Origin: Bacteroidia bacterium
GTDB taxonomy: Bacteria; Bacteroidota; Ignavibacteria; SZUA-365
Length of the DNA stretch: 64,000 nucleotides
Direction of reading: 5' to 3'
Assembly (NCBI GenBank): GCA_027493955.1
Contig: JAOSJT010000001.1
Span: 449,131-513,130, forward strand
Both the position numbers and the translations under genes were made by a program. Below, piece after piece: positions 8,138 through 17,444 of this stretch. Position 1 is the first letter of the stretch. Every line of letters starts with the position of its first letter. Below the pieces are notes generated by a model that saw only the letters and a list, made by a program, of their open reading frames with translations, did no database searches and had not been told where the DNA came from.

Positions 8138-10123
8138 ATGAAGAAAATCACACTGAAAAAAACCAGCCTTTCCCTTATTACCGGCGACGAAGCACGCTAC
8201 ACCATACGCTATCGTGACGAGCTGAACGCGGCGCAATACGAAGCCGCCGTGCATGCGGACGGGCCGGCGCTGGTGGTGGCCGGAGCGGGTACCGGAAAAA
8301 CCCGCACGCTGACCTATCGCGTGGCCCGGCTCATCGAATCCGGCGTGCGGCCCGAGTCCGTTCTGTTGCTGACTTTTACCCGCAAGGCGGCGCGCGAGAT
8401 GTTGCGCCGTGCCTCGCTGCTGCTGGATGAACGCACCGAGCGGGTCTCCGGCGGCACCTTCCATTCCTTCGCCAATCTCCAACTCCGGCGTTATGCACCG
8501 GAATTGGGATACGCCGCCAATTTCACCATACTCGATCAGACCGATTCCGAGGACGTCGTGAACCTCCTGCGCTCCCGTCTGGGACTGTCGTCGAAGGAAA
8601 AGCGCTTCCCGAACAAACAGACGCTCCAGCGCATGTACAGCAGCTCGGTCAATACGCTCACACCCATAGACATCATCGTCGCACGGGATTTCCCGCAGTT
8701 CGCGGAGCAGATCGATGAGATCGAACAACTCGCCAAAGCCTACGTCGCCTACAAAAAGCAGAACAACATCATGGATTACGACGATCTGCTCGTCAACCTC
8801 GTCGTTTTGCTTGAAGAGCAGGAAGCCATAAGGTCGAAACTCGCGGCCCATTTCCGCTACGTCATGGTGGATGAGTATCAGGACACGAACAAGCTTCAGG
8901 CCAGAATCGTCCGGGGGCTCGGCGGATCGAACAGGAACATCATGGTCGTCGGCGACGACTCGCAAAGTATTTATTCCTTCCGCGGTGCGAATTTCCGGAA
9001 TATCATGGATTTCCCGAAGGAATTTCCGGACTGCCGGGTTATCACGCTCGAAGAGAACTACCGCAGCACGCAGCCGATTCTCGATCTGACCAACGAGATC
9101 ATCAGTCGATCGGCGGAGAAATACCAGAAAACTCTTTTTACCTCACGAGGGCGGGGCATCATCCCCGCACTGGTCGCCATGGAAGGGGAGAACACGCAAT
9201 CGCGCTACATCGCCCATACCATACTCGAGCTTCGCGAAGAGGGTGTTCCGCTGAAAGAAATCGCTGTGCTCTTCCGTGCCGGTTACCACTCCTTCGATCT
9301 CGAAATCGAACTCGCAAGGGCGAACATCCCTTTTGTGAAATTCGGCGGCCTCAAGCTCATGGAAACCGCCCATGTCAAGGACATCCTTGCCTATCTCCGC
9401 ATCGTCGAGAATCCGCGGGATGTCGTGTCGTGGACGCGCGTGCTGCTTCTGCTCGAAGGTGTGGGCCCGGTCTCCGCCGAGCGGGTCGTTGATGAAATCG
9501 CCTCGGGGTTGAATCCGCTCACTGCGCGATCGGAAGAGCGGCTCGGGCACCTCGTCCGCGGGGACCATCTGCCGGAGCTTCTCGACGTGTTGCGCGATAT
9601 TGCACCTCATGGAATTTCTCCGGCGGATAAAGTCGCGCGCTTGCTCCTCTATTACACCCCCATCCTCAAAGCGCGATACGACGATCATCCCAAGCGCTTG
9701 AAGGATCTCGACATGCTGCAGACTATCGCCGAGCGCTATGCCCAACTCGCCGTGATGCTTGCCGACATGGCCCTGGAGCCACCGAATGAGAGTGTCGAGG
9801 ACCTTGTTCCCGAAGGACAGGAAGAGGAATTCGTCACGCTTTCCACCATTCACAGCGCCAAGGGACTGGAATGGCATTCGGTGTTCGTCATGTACCTCCT
9901 CGACGGTCGCTTTCCGGTAACCGCCGCCGCCGAAAGCGATGAATCCATGGAAGAGGAGAGGAGACTCTTTTATGTTGCCTGTACCCGCGCCCGGGAGCGT
10001 CTCTATCTCACGTATCCGACACGGATATACGACCGAAGCACCGGTACCATACTCAGCAAACCCTCGCGCTTTCTGGACGGACTCCCCGAGCGGTTGCTCG
10101 ACGCCTATGTTGTTGACGATTGA
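8138..10123 (+). CDS. UvrD/Rep/PcrA-type ATP-dependent DNA helicase
   Basis: A superfamily 1A 3'-5' helicase of about 661 residues. Visible motifs in order are Q-motif LNAAQYEAA, Walker A GAGTGKTRTLTYR, motif Ia LLLTFTRKAAREML, motif II MVDEYQDTN, motif III VVGDDSQSIYSFRGA, motif IV EENYRS, motif V VTLSTIHSAKGLEW and motif VI LFYVACTRARERL. It lacks the long C-terminal tail of PcrA, so it is nearer Rep or a shorter UvrD paralogue. The start is uncertain: I use the ATG at 8138, while an upstream in-frame ATG at 8060 would add 26 residues with no conserved content. It converges on yigZ. Confidence 0.88.
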   Translation: MKKITLKKTSLSLITGDEARYTIRYRDELNAAQYEAAVHADGPALVVAGAGTGKTRTLTYRVARLIESGVRPESVLLLTFTRKAAREMLRRASLLLDERTERVSGGTFHSFANLQLRRYAPELGYAANFTILDQTDSEDVVNLLRSRLGLSSKEKRFPNKQTLQRMYSSSVNTLTPIDIIVARDFPQFAEQIDEIEQLAKAYVAYKKQNNIMDYDDLLVNLVVLLEEQEAIRSKLAAHFRYVMVDEYQDTNKLQARIVRGLGGSNRNIMVVGDDSQSIYSFRGANFRNIMDFPKEFPDCRVITLEENYRSTQPILDLTNEIISRSAEKYQKTLFTSRGRGIIPALVAMEGENTQSRYIAHTILELREEGVPLKEIAVLFRAGYHSFDLEIELARANIPFVKFGGLKLMETAHVKDILAYLRIVENPRDVVSWTRVLLLLEGVGPVSAERVVDEIASGLNPLTARSEERLGHLVRGDHLPELLDVLRDIAPHGISPADKVARLLLYYTPILKARYDDHPKRLKDLDMLQTIAERYAQLAVMLADMALEPPNESVEDLVPEGQEEEFVTLSTIHSAKGLEWHSVFVMYLLDGRFPVTAAAESDESMEEERRLFYVACTRARERLYLTYPTRIYDRSTGTILSKPSRFLDGLPERLLDAYVVDD

Positions 10124-10233
10124 AAAATGGTCTTCTGATGCCGGACCCGATTGTGATGGCTGCCTGAATCTTCCAGCTTGTCGCGTTCATCCGTCGCTCC
10201 GGGCGCCGGCTGCCTGAACGCGTGCAAACGTCC

Positions 10234-10905
10234 CTACTTCGCGTCAGGTGTTTCCGTGTTCCTGACCAGCACGACCTGTCTCTGCGTCAGCTCGGCAAGG
10301 TCCTGCAACAACCGCTCTCGTCGCGAACATCGCACGCGGAGGGCATACTCCGCGTTGTCCTGCCAGTTGCGGGAGATGATCTCGGCTTCCTGTCCCTCGA
10401 TGGCATGATGTACCTGGCTGGTGACCTCATACGGAAATGTGATCGTGAACTCGTCGGTCAGGTAGCGCGTCTCGATGGTACAAAGACCGAGTACGGATTC
10501 CGCCGCATCCGTGTAGGCCCTCGCCAGTCCGCCGACGCCGAGTTTTGTGCCGCCGAAATACCGCACGATGATGATACCCGTGTCCGTCAGATGATGCCGG
10601 TCGAGAGCACCGAGAATTCGTTTCCCCGCCGTGCCGCTCGGTTCACCATCGTCGCTGAAGCGGAACGACGTATCATCGTAGCCCGTGCGACAAGCAAAGC
10701 AGTGGTGTGTGGCATCGTAATGCTCCTTGCGCACTGTTTCCAGAATCTCCAGGAATGCCTCCACCGTGCGTACCGGGACGGCATAGGATAAGAAACGCGA
10801 AGCGAGTATTTTTATTTCTGTCTCCCGCCGTTCGGCGATCGTCAGGAAAGCATCGACCTCTGCGGGATGTGTGCTTCCGGGCTTGTTCTGCTGTCCATGA
10901 CTCAT
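10234..10905 (-). CDS. yigZ: YigZ/IMPACT (UPF0029) family protein
   Basis: A 223-residue protein with the N-terminal IMPACT/UPF0029 fold: SRFLSYAVPVRTVEAFLEIL, then HHCFACRTG and the family signature FSDDGEPSGTAGKRIL, followed by IIIVRYFGGTKLGVGGLARAY. A C-terminal DUF1949-like ferredoxin-fold segment follows (about 145-215). The molecular role is not settled; yeast/mammalian IMPACT modulates Gcn2, and bacterial YigZ is linked to ribosome/translation only by inference. It is convergent with the helicase and divergent from bshA, so probably monocistronic. Confidence 0.88.
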   Translation of the reverse strand: MSHGQQNKPGSTHPAEVDAFLTIAERRETEIKILASRFLSYAVPVRTVEAFLEILETVRKEHYDATHHCFACRTGYDDTSFRFSDDGEPSGTAGKRILGALDRHHLTDTGIIIVRYFGGTKLGVGGLARAYTDAAESVLGLCTIETRYLTDEFTITFPYEVTSQVHHAIEGQEAEIISRNWQDNAEYALRVRCSRRERLLQDLAELTQRQVVLVRNTETPDAK

Positions 10906-10972
10906 TGCGGTGCGTCGGCGGGTGAAAAAAGTTTAAGTCACAACCTACGAATTCCCGGCACCTCTTGCACCT

Positions 10973-12094
10973 ATGAATATTGGAATAACGTGTTATCCCA
11001 CCTACGGCGGCAGCGGCGTCGTCGCCACGGAACTCGGCATCGCGCTGGCGGACAAAGGGCATGAAGTCCACTTCGTCACCTATGACCGTCCGTTCCGACT
11101 GGATCATTTTCACGACAGAGTGTACTTCCATGCCGTGGAAATGGCGAACTATCCCTTGTTCGAATTCAATCTGTATTCGCTCGCGCTCACCAGCAAGCTG
11201 GTAGAGGTGGCGCAGTATCAGAAGCTCGACATACTGCACATGCATTATGCCATCCCGCACGCGGTCAGCGCCTATCTGGCCCGGCAGATACTGGGCGAGG
11301 GATCAATACGGACGGTAACGACACTGCACGGTACCGACTCGACTCTGGTAGGTCTCGAGCCGTCCTTTCTGCCACTCATGAAATTTGCCCTCGAACAAAG
11401 CGACGGAGTTACGGCGGTTTCGAGCTTTTTAAAGGAAAAAACACTTAGCACCTATCAGCTGGATACGAGCATCGAGGTGATTCCCAATTTCATTGATTCG
11501 CAGGTGTACGTGCCGAAAGAATCATGTAAATACCGTGAACTCTTTTCTCCCGCCGGTGAAAAAATACTTGTGCATACTTCGAATTTCCGTCCGGTCAAGC
11601 GTGTGACGGACGTCATACGCATGTTCGATCTCGTGTTAAAGCAGCTTCCCGTTCGGTTGCTGCTCATCGGTGATGGTCCCGATCGTTCGGAATGCGAAAA
11701 TCTCTGTCGCGAACTCGATATCTTCGATAAAGTCCGCTTTCTTGGCAAGCAAGACGCCCTGGCCGACATACTCGCCGCCTGCGATCTCTTCGTCCTTCCG
11801 AGCCAATCCGAGAGTTTCGGACTCTCCGCCCTCGAAGCAATGGCTTGCGGAGTGCCAGTTATTTCCACCAGCATCGGCGGTATTCCGGAGGTGAACATTC
11901 ATGCGAAGACCGGCTACATAGCCGAAATCGGCGATGTGGAGCGCATGGCGAAGTATGCGGTGGAACTGCTCACGAATGATGCAAAATACCGCGTATTTTC
12001 GGAAGCCGCGAGGCGGCGCGCCGTCAACGTGTTTGACAAGAGCGCCATCGTGCCGATGTACGAAGCGTATTATGAAAAAATTCTCGCTTCCTGA
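10973..12094 (+). CDS. bshA: N-acetyl-alpha-D-glucosaminyl L-malate synthase BshA
   Basis: BshA is a GT-B fold, GT4-family glycosyltransferase that joins UDP-GlcNAc to L-malate, the first step of bacillithiol synthesis. The 373-residue length and the N-terminus (MNIGITCYPTYGGSGVVATELG) are diagnostic, as are HMHYAIPHAVSAYLAR and TLHGTDSTLVG. The nucleotide-sugar site is seen in LPSQSESFGLSALEAMACGVPVISTSIGGIPE, with the GT4 E-x7-E motif. bshB and bshC are not in this window. The start is the only ATG before the conserved GGSG loop. A plus-strand gene follows after 137 bases, with no clear terminator in between. Confidence 0.92.
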   Translation: MNIGITCYPTYGGSGVVATELGIALADKGHEVHFVTYDRPFRLDHFHDRVYFHAVEMANYPLFEFNLYSLALTSKLVEVAQYQKLDILHMHYAIPHAVSAYLARQILGEGSIRTVTTLHGTDSTLVGLEPSFLPLMKFALEQSDGVTAVSSFLKEKTLSTYQLDTSIEVIPNFIDSQVYVPKESCKYRELFSPAGEKILVHTSNFRPVKRVTDVIRMFDLVLKQLPVRLLLIGDGPDRSECENLCRELDIFDKVRFLGKQDALADILAACDLFVLPSQSESFGLSALEAMACGVPVISTSIGGIPEVNIHAKTGYIAEIGDVERMAKYAVELLTNDAKYRVFSEAARRRAVNVFDKSAIVPMYEAYYEKILAS

Positions 12095-12231
12095 AGTCCT
12101 TCGCGCGACACCGGGCGGGGCTGCGGGAATGACGGTACCGCCATTTGACTTGTTTTTCTTGGCAGGGGCCTGCTAACTTGTTTTCTGGTACAATGTTGAG
12201 TGTCGAAAAGGTGTATTGCTTGTTGAACCGC

Positions 12232-14736
12232 ATGTTGCGTAACCTCACCCCGGCCATACTCGCGCTGATTGCCATGTTGCTTCAGAGCTGCGCGGTATGG
12301 AATTTCGTGGACGTACGCTGGCAAAATGCCACCGGATATTTCAACACGTACTACAATGCCTCGCGTCTGTTCGATGAAGCCGAGGAAGAAATCGCCGAGA
12401 ACCAGTTTACCAAGAGCATCGATCCGACCAAAGGCAGTCTCAGTGTCGCTGCCGCTCCGCGTGGAACAACGTTCGGGGAAGATGAAAGCACAGCGCGCAT
12501 CAAACACGATATGGCGCACATCGAATCCGGCATCCCCTCCTCGGCCATTCAGAAGCTTGATCGCGTCATCGAAAAGTGCTCACGCCTGATCGTGAACTAC
12601 CCCAAGAGCAAATGGGTGGATAACGGGCTGTTGCTTATCGGAAAGAGTTATTTCTACAAGCAGGAATTAACTCGCGCGGAAAGGAAGTTTCAGGAACTTC
12701 TGGACCGCTACCCGGACAGCGATCTGGTGACAGAAGCAATTCTCTGGCTCGGGAAAACCTATGTGAAACTCGAGCAGTACGAACTCGCACACGGTATGTT
12801 TGAACGCGCGATCATGCGCGCCGTCAGCGAATCGGAACCAGATTTGGCTGCCCAGGCACATTTTGAGATGGGGAAAATGTATCTCGCGCTCAAGCAGGGA
12901 GACGCAGCCATCGCCAACTTCGAACGCGCGGCGGAGTTCGATGCGGACAGGTATTTCCGCATCCAGGTACAGATTGCCCTTGCCCGCGAGTACGAACGCA
13001 ACGGCGACAAGAAAAAGGCCGCGCAGGCGTTCCAGGATATTTTCAAACTCGATCCCAATCGTGATCTCGCCTTCATCGCCGAGCTGAACTACGCAAAACT
13101 GCAGCGTGAGATGGGGGAACTCGACGAAGCCAGCAATACCATTATCGACATGCTCGATAATCCGATGTATCTCGACTACGATGCGAAAATACAGCTCGAG
13201 ATCGGGCATCTGTACAGGGAGTACTTCCGGCACTATCAATCCATGGACGACGACATCGCCGGGGATGCATTCACCGCGGCGCTGGAACAATACCGCTACG
13301 TTGATACGACCTTCAAGAGTACGGCCGAAGCGGCTGACGCGCTCTATGCGAAGGGGGAACTGTACGAGCTGGATCTCAAGGACTACGACAACGCCTTCGA
13401 TAACTACAACAATGCGAAACTCGCCTTTCCGGGAGCCGAATCGGCGCAGCTCGCGGGGAAAAAGGCGGGTATATTCGGGGACTACCGGAAACTCCGTCGC
13501 CGTATGTATGATACGGACACCACACTCTTTTATGCGCGAAATCCCGATTCGCTTCGTGTCCGCGATTCGCTTCAGGTCATCACCGACTCCCTCGACCGGG
13601 AAAAGCGTATCGCCGAAGTCGGTCGTGATGCCCTGATGACACCCGAAGAGAAAATGGCGGAACGCTTCCGGCGTCGTAGGCCGCATGGCCGCAACACCGG
13701 CCGCATCAATCCCTGGATGATGGAAAAGGAAAAGGCCCAATCTCCGGCGATGGTGGGACTGATGAATACCGAGCAGGCGGTCGCCTCAGCCGGTCCGGCA
13801 TACCGGCGTCTGAATCTCTCCGCGATCGATAAGGATTCCCTCCAGGCCTCGCTTGCCGTCCTGCAAATGGAGATGGGCTGGATGATGTTCGACAGAATTG
13901 CGAATATTGATTCGGCCCGATACTACTACACCAAAGCCCTGTACAATGGTCTGCCGGATTCGCTGAAACCGCAAGCGTTGTACACCATGGCTGTCATCGA
14001 GCGACGTGCAGGACTGGAGGATGAAGCCCGCGGATACGAAGACCGTCTCATCAATGCGTATCCGAGAAACAAGTACGCCCTCGGTATCATGCGTGCCCGC
14101 GGTCTGGATCCCCCGAAGGACAGTACGCAGATCTATCGTGACGCGTACGCCGAAGCAGCACAGGCGCTGGAACGTGGGGAGATCGAACGCGGGATCGCGC
14201 TCATGAAAAAACTCATCGAGCAATACCCGCATGCGGAAGAAGCACTGCGGGCGAAGCTCGCCATCGCCATGGTGTATGAGGACAAGCGCGGAAGCGAGGC
14301 CTTGGCCATGTACCGGGAAATGGTTGAAAAGCATCCGAACTCTCCGTACTCGAAACGCGGAAAGGAAATACTCGCAGCGATTGATATGGCGGAGAAAAAC
14401 ATCGAAGTCGAAAAAGCAAGGAAGGCGGAAGAGGAGAGCCGACGCGCCGCCGAAGAAGAAGAGCGGAAGCGAAAAGAAGAACGCCTCCGCAACCCGTTGC
14501 TCGACGAGGAACTGAAAGTACTCCGCGACTCCGTGCGCGTGAGTACCGAGCCCCAAAAAGATCCTCCCCGCGACGACGATTTTCCGCTCCGTCCGGGTGG
14601 GGACAAGAAAAAACCGCAACAGCCCGAGAAAAACCTTCCGTTCAGGAATGACCCGGGTTCCGGCCCCGTCAGGGATCTTCCTGTTCCGGGAGATACAGTA
14701 CGAAAGCTTTCACCAGAATTTATCGAACCCGAGTAG
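12232..14736 (+). CDS. TPR lipoprotein resembling SprE/PorW (T9SS/gliding-associated)
   Basis: A lipoprotein signal (MLRNLTPAILALIAMLLQSC) with the lipobox Cys about 20 residues in is followed by FVDVRWQNATGYFNTYYNASRLFDEAEEEI. That opening and the length of about 834 residues recall SprE/PorW of the type IX secretion system. Many TPR-like helical pairs follow (about 110-420 and 560-700), each with Y/F-A-G-type spacing such as AERKFQELLDRYPDS. A charged coiled coil (about 720-760, EKARKAEEESRRAAEEEERKRKEERL) and a Pro/Asp-rich tail close it. Upstream in-frame ATGs at 12193 and 12145 would spoil the signal peptide; none has a good Shine-Dalgarno. The SprE link fits the T9SS cargo in this window but is inference; a generic TPR lipoprotein is the alternative. 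pyrK starts one base after its stop. Confidence 0.65.
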   Translation: MLRNLTPAILALIAMLLQSCAVWNFVDVRWQNATGYFNTYYNASRLFDEAEEEIAENQFTKSIDPTKGSLSVAAAPRGTTFGEDESTARIKHDMAHIESGIPSSAIQKLDRVIEKCSRLIVNYPKSKWVDNGLLLIGKSYFYKQELTRAERKFQELLDRYPDSDLVTEAILWLGKTYVKLEQYELAHGMFERAIMRAVSESEPDLAAQAHFEMGKMYLALKQGDAAIANFERAAEFDADRYFRIQVQIALAREYERNGDKKKAAQAFQDIFKLDPNRDLAFIAELNYAKLQREMGELDEASNTIIDMLDNPMYLDYDAKIQLEIGHLYREYFRHYQSMDDDIAGDAFTAALEQYRYVDTTFKSTAEAADALYAKGELYELDLKDYDNAFDNYNNAKLAFPGAESAQLAGKKAGIFGDYRKLRRRMYDTDTTLFYARNPDSLRVRDSLQVITDSLDREKRIAEVGRDALMTPEEKMAERFRRRRPHGRNTGRINPWMMEKEKAQSPAMVGLMNTEQAVASAGPAYRRLNLSAIDKDSLQASLAVLQMEMGWMMFDRIANIDSARYYYTKALYNGLPDSLKPQALYTMAVIERRAGLEDEARGYEDRLINAYPRNKYALGIMRARGLDPPKDSTQIYRDAYAEAAQALERGEIERGIALMKKLIEQYPHAEEALRAKLAIAMVYEDKRGSEALAMYREMVEKHPNSPYSKRGKEILAAIDMAEKNIEVEKARKAEEESRRAAEEEERKRKEERLRNPLLDEELKVLRDSVRVSTEPQKDPPRDDDFPLRPGGDKKKPQQPEKNLPFRNDPGSGPVRDLPVPGDTVRKLSPEFIEPE

Positions 14737-14737
14737 C

Positions 14738-15526
14738 ATGTCCGTCATCAACACCGATTTCCCCGTCCTGTCCAACGACTGTGTGGCGGACGAGACCTAT
14801 GCCCTGTGCTTCAGAGCTCCCGAACTCGCCTCGCGCATACTCCCCGGCCAGTTCATGAATATCCGCGTCGATGACGCGATGGATCCCCTGCTCCGGCGAC
14901 CGTACAGTATATCCGGCGTTCACGAGGACGTCTGTGAAATTCTGTACACTGTCGTCGGGAAAGGTACGGGCATCCTCGCAAGGAAACGACCGGGAGACCT
15001 CGTCGGCGTGTTTGGTCCGCTCGGTAATACCTTCGGGTATGAAAAGGACTTCGGCACGGCTGTGATCGTTGCCGGCGGGATCGGTGTCGCACCCTTTCCG
15101 TATCTGACGCGGGAACTGCTGAAACGCGAAATCCCCGTGCTGACCTTCCTGGGTGCGCGCAGTGCGTCCCGCGCCGTCACGCGCGGCCTCGCAAATGTCC
15201 ACCTCGCGACGGACGACGGCAGCGGTGGCTTTCATGGCACGGTCATCGCCCGGATGGAAGAGCATTTTTCCGCGCACGTGGTGGAGAATCCGCGCATCTT
15301 TGCGTGTGGTCCCAACCCCATGCTCAAAGCCACGCAGGACTTTGCTGCCGCACACGGTATACCATGCGAATTGTCTCTCGAGTCGGAAATGGCCTGTGGC
15401 ATCGGTATCTGTCAGGGCTGCCCCATCGAACGTACTGAAGGAGAGAGGAAGTACGCACTGGTTTGCACCGACGGACCATGCTTCGATTCCCGCGACATCA
15501 TTTTTCACGAGCATCACCACGCATGA
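14738..15526 (+). CDS. pyrK: dihydroorotate dehydrogenase B electron-transfer subunit PyrK
   Basis: PyrK carries FAD and a 2Fe-2S cluster and passes electrons from dihydroorotate oxidation by PyrDB to NAD+. The 262 residues show the FAD-binding RRPYSISGVHED motif, the NAD-binding GGIGVAPFPYL loop and ACGPNPMLKA. The C-terminal Cys cluster CGIGICQGCP plus ALVCTDGPCFD supplies four ligands for 2Fe-2S. The ATG at 14738 starts one base after the TPR gene's TAG; further upstream the frame has no family content. It overlaps pyrD by 4 bases, so the two are translationally coupled, as expected for a PyrK-PyrDB pair. Confidence 0.93.
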   Translation: MSVINTDFPVLSNDCVADETYALCFRAPELASRILPGQFMNIRVDDAMDPLLRRPYSISGVHEDVCEILYTVVGKGTGILARKRPGDLVGVFGPLGNTFGYEKDFGTAVIVAGGIGVAPFPYLTRELLKREIPVLTFLGARSASRAVTRGLANVHLATDDGSGGFHGTVIARMEEHFSAHVVENPRIFACGPNPMLKATQDFAAAHGIPCELSLESEMACGIGICQGCPIERTEGERKYALVCTDGPCFDSRDIIFHEHHHA

Positions 15527-16470
15527 ACACCTCGTTTACCCTCGCTACGCTGCATCTGAAGAATCGCGTTCTCGTCGCGTCCGGCACCTTCGGCTATGGC
15601 AATGAAGCCGCACCCTACACTGACGTCAGCGCAATCGGCGGCATAGTCACGAAGTCGGTAAGCTTGCTGCCGCGGCAGGGAAATGCTCCGACCCGCATCG
15701 CCGAAACACCGGCGGGAATGCTTAATTCCATCGGACTCGCTAATGTGGGTCTCGATGCGTTCATCGCGGACAAACTCCCTTTCCTTCGCGGCATCGGTAC
15801 TTCCATCATCGTGAATATAGCCGCCAGTTCGGTGGAGGAATATTGCGAGGTACTCGAACGCCTCGAAGATGAAGAGGGAATAGAAGGCTATGAGATCAAC
15901 GTCTCTTGTCCCAACGTCAAGGAAGGCGGTCTCAACTTCGGGACGCGTTGCGACATGACGGAGATGATTACACGCGAGATGCGCAAACGTACGCGCAGAG
16001 CACTGATCATCAAGCTCACACCGAATGTGACGCACATCGGCGATTTCGCGAAGGCTTGTGAGGCGGAGGGAGCGGATTCCGTCTCCCTGATCAACACGCT
16101 GGTCGGTATGGCGGTGGATATTAAAACACGCCGTCCCAGGCTGTCCACCATCACGGGTGGACTGTCCGGTCCGGCCATCAAGCCCGTCGCATTAGCCAAA
16201 GTCTTCGAGGTGTCAAAAGCCGTCAGCATTCCCATCATCGGTATTGGCGGCATCATGACCTGGGAAGACGCCATAGAGTTTCTTCTCGTCGGCGCAAGCG
16301 CGATACAGGTAGGCACCGCCAGCTTCCGGGATCCGGACGCGGCCGTGAAAATCGTGCATGGCATGGAGCGCTGGTGCGCCGAGCAGGGGATTGAGGATAT
16401 GCAGGAAATCGTCGGCGGCCTGCGCGTGGATTCCGGTGTAGCCGCCCCGGGATTTGTGAAAAACAGGTAA
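15523..16470 (+). CDS. pyrD: dihydroorotate dehydrogenase, class 1B catalytic subunit
   Basis: A 315-residue FMN TIM barrel oxidising dihydroorotate to orotate in pyrimidine synthesis. Motifs are VASGTFGYGNE, GGIVTKSV, ETPAGMLNSIGLAN, EINVSCPNVKEGG (with the class 1B catalytic Cys), KLTPNV, GLSGPAIKPVALA and IIGIGGIMTWEDAIEFLLVGASAIQVGTA. The catalytic Cys and partner PyrK place it in class 1B (NAD-linked, cytosolic). The ATG at 15523 overlaps the pyrK stop. An upstream in-frame ATG at 15463 lies inside pyrK and is rejected. Confidence 0.95.
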   Translation: MNTSFTLATLHLKNRVLVASGTFGYGNEAAPYTDVSAIGGIVTKSVSLLPRQGNAPTRIAETPAGMLNSIGLANVGLDAFIADKLPFLRGIGTSIIVNIAASSVEEYCEVLERLEDEEGIEGYEINVSCPNVKEGGLNFGTRCDMTEMITREMRKRTRRALIIKLTPNVTHIGDFAKACEAEGADSVSLINTLVGMAVDIKTRRPRLSTITGGLSGPAIKPVALAKVFEVSKAVSIPIIGIGGIMTWEDAIEFLLVGASAIQVGTASFRDPDAAVKIVHGMERWCAEQGIEDMQEIVGGLRVDSGVAAPGFVKNR

Positions 16471-16475
16471 CGATT

Positions 16476-17444
16476 ATGGACGATACAATGGACGCTGAAA
16501 TCACGTTGGACGAATTGAAGGCGGCCCGTAGTGGCGCCTTCGTTCATATTGCGGAGAATCTGGGTGTTCTCCGTGTGGATGGCAGGGACACGCTCGACCT
16601 GCTGAACCGCCTTGGCACGAACAAGGTGGATGCCTTACGGCCGGGAGAGCTGCGTGAAACGCTGTTCACCACGGAAAAGGGTCGCGTGATCGATGCCGTG
16701 ATCGTTGTCGCTTCAGCGCGCGGTGCTCGCGTCCTCGTGTCGTCGGGCAAAGCCGCGGTCGTCCGCGAGTGGCTGGAGCGGTACACCATCATGGATGATT
16801 GCGAGTATACCGACGTGAGCGCGATGTATCAGCACATTCTGCTGTATAATGCGCCTCGCATGCCCGCGCTGTTCGCTATTCCGGAGCCGGGTGTGTCGGT
16901 ACGAACGGAGCTCGCCGACGCTGAAATTGAGTTGATGCATGTCCCAAGCGTCGTTGGCACGCACGTCCGCCTCCTCTGCAAAGCGCAGGATGCCGCGACC
17001 GTCCTGCGTGTCCTTGAGGACGGAGGCCTTCGTGTCATTCACGATCGGGCGTTTTCCCTGTGGCGCTGCGAAACTCTGACGCCCGCAGTCGGACACGAAC
17101 TGACGGAGAACAGCAATCCCCTCGAGTCGGGAGCGGCGGCAGCCGTGGATTTCAACAAGGGGTGTTACATCGGCCAGGAAGTCATCGCCCGCCTCGACAG
17201 CTACGACAAAGTGCAGCGCCACCTTGCCCGCATCACCATTGAAGCCGAAGCACAGCTGCGTATCCCGTCCGGCACGCCGCTTACCTCCGATGAGCGTGAC
17301 GCCGGCTTCATCACCACCGCTGCATATCATCCCGGTGAAGGCCGCTGGCTTGGCATCGCCTGCATACGCAACGCCTTCAGCGCTTCCGGCACCATCCTGC
17401 GTCTCAAAACTGACATCGTGAGCGCCGATGTGACGGTGACCTGA
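16476..17444 (+). CDS. ygfZ: YgfZ/CAF17 (IBA57-like) folate-binding Fe-S assembly protein
   Basis: A 322-residue GcvT-like protein. Family function (known): folate-dependent help in assembling or repairing certain 4Fe-4S enzymes. The diagnostic motif is KGCYIGQEVIARLDS (around residues 228-242), with the catalytic-type Cys of YgfZ. The N-terminal VDGRDTLDLLNRLGTNKVDALRPGE and EKGRVIDAV stretches match the folate-binding barrel. The start ATG is 5 bases after the pyrD stop, so it is likely co-transcribed with pyrK-pyrD. It lacks the residues expected of a real glycine cleavage T protein, and no gcvP/H is nearby. Confidence 0.88.
   Translation: MDDTMDAEITLDELKAARSGAFVHIAENLGVLRVDGRDTLDLLNRLGTNKVDALRPGELRETLFTTEKGRVIDAVIVVASARGARVLVSSGKAAVVREWLERYTIMDDCEYTDVSAMYQHILLYNAPRMPALFAIPEPGVSVRTELADAEIELMHVPSVVGTHVRLLCKAQDAATVLRVLEDGGLRVIHDRAFSLWRCETLTPAVGHELTENSNPLESGAAAAVDFNKGCYIGQEVIARLDSYDKVQRHLARITIEAEAQLRIPSGTPLTSDERDAGFITTAAYHPGEGRWLGIACIRNAFSASGTILRLKTDIVSADVTVT

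Noticed and set aside
12145-12231. Upstream starts for the TPR lipoprotein at 12145 or 12193
   Set aside because: They put up to 29 residues before a clean lipoprotein signal peptide and have no better ribosome-binding site.
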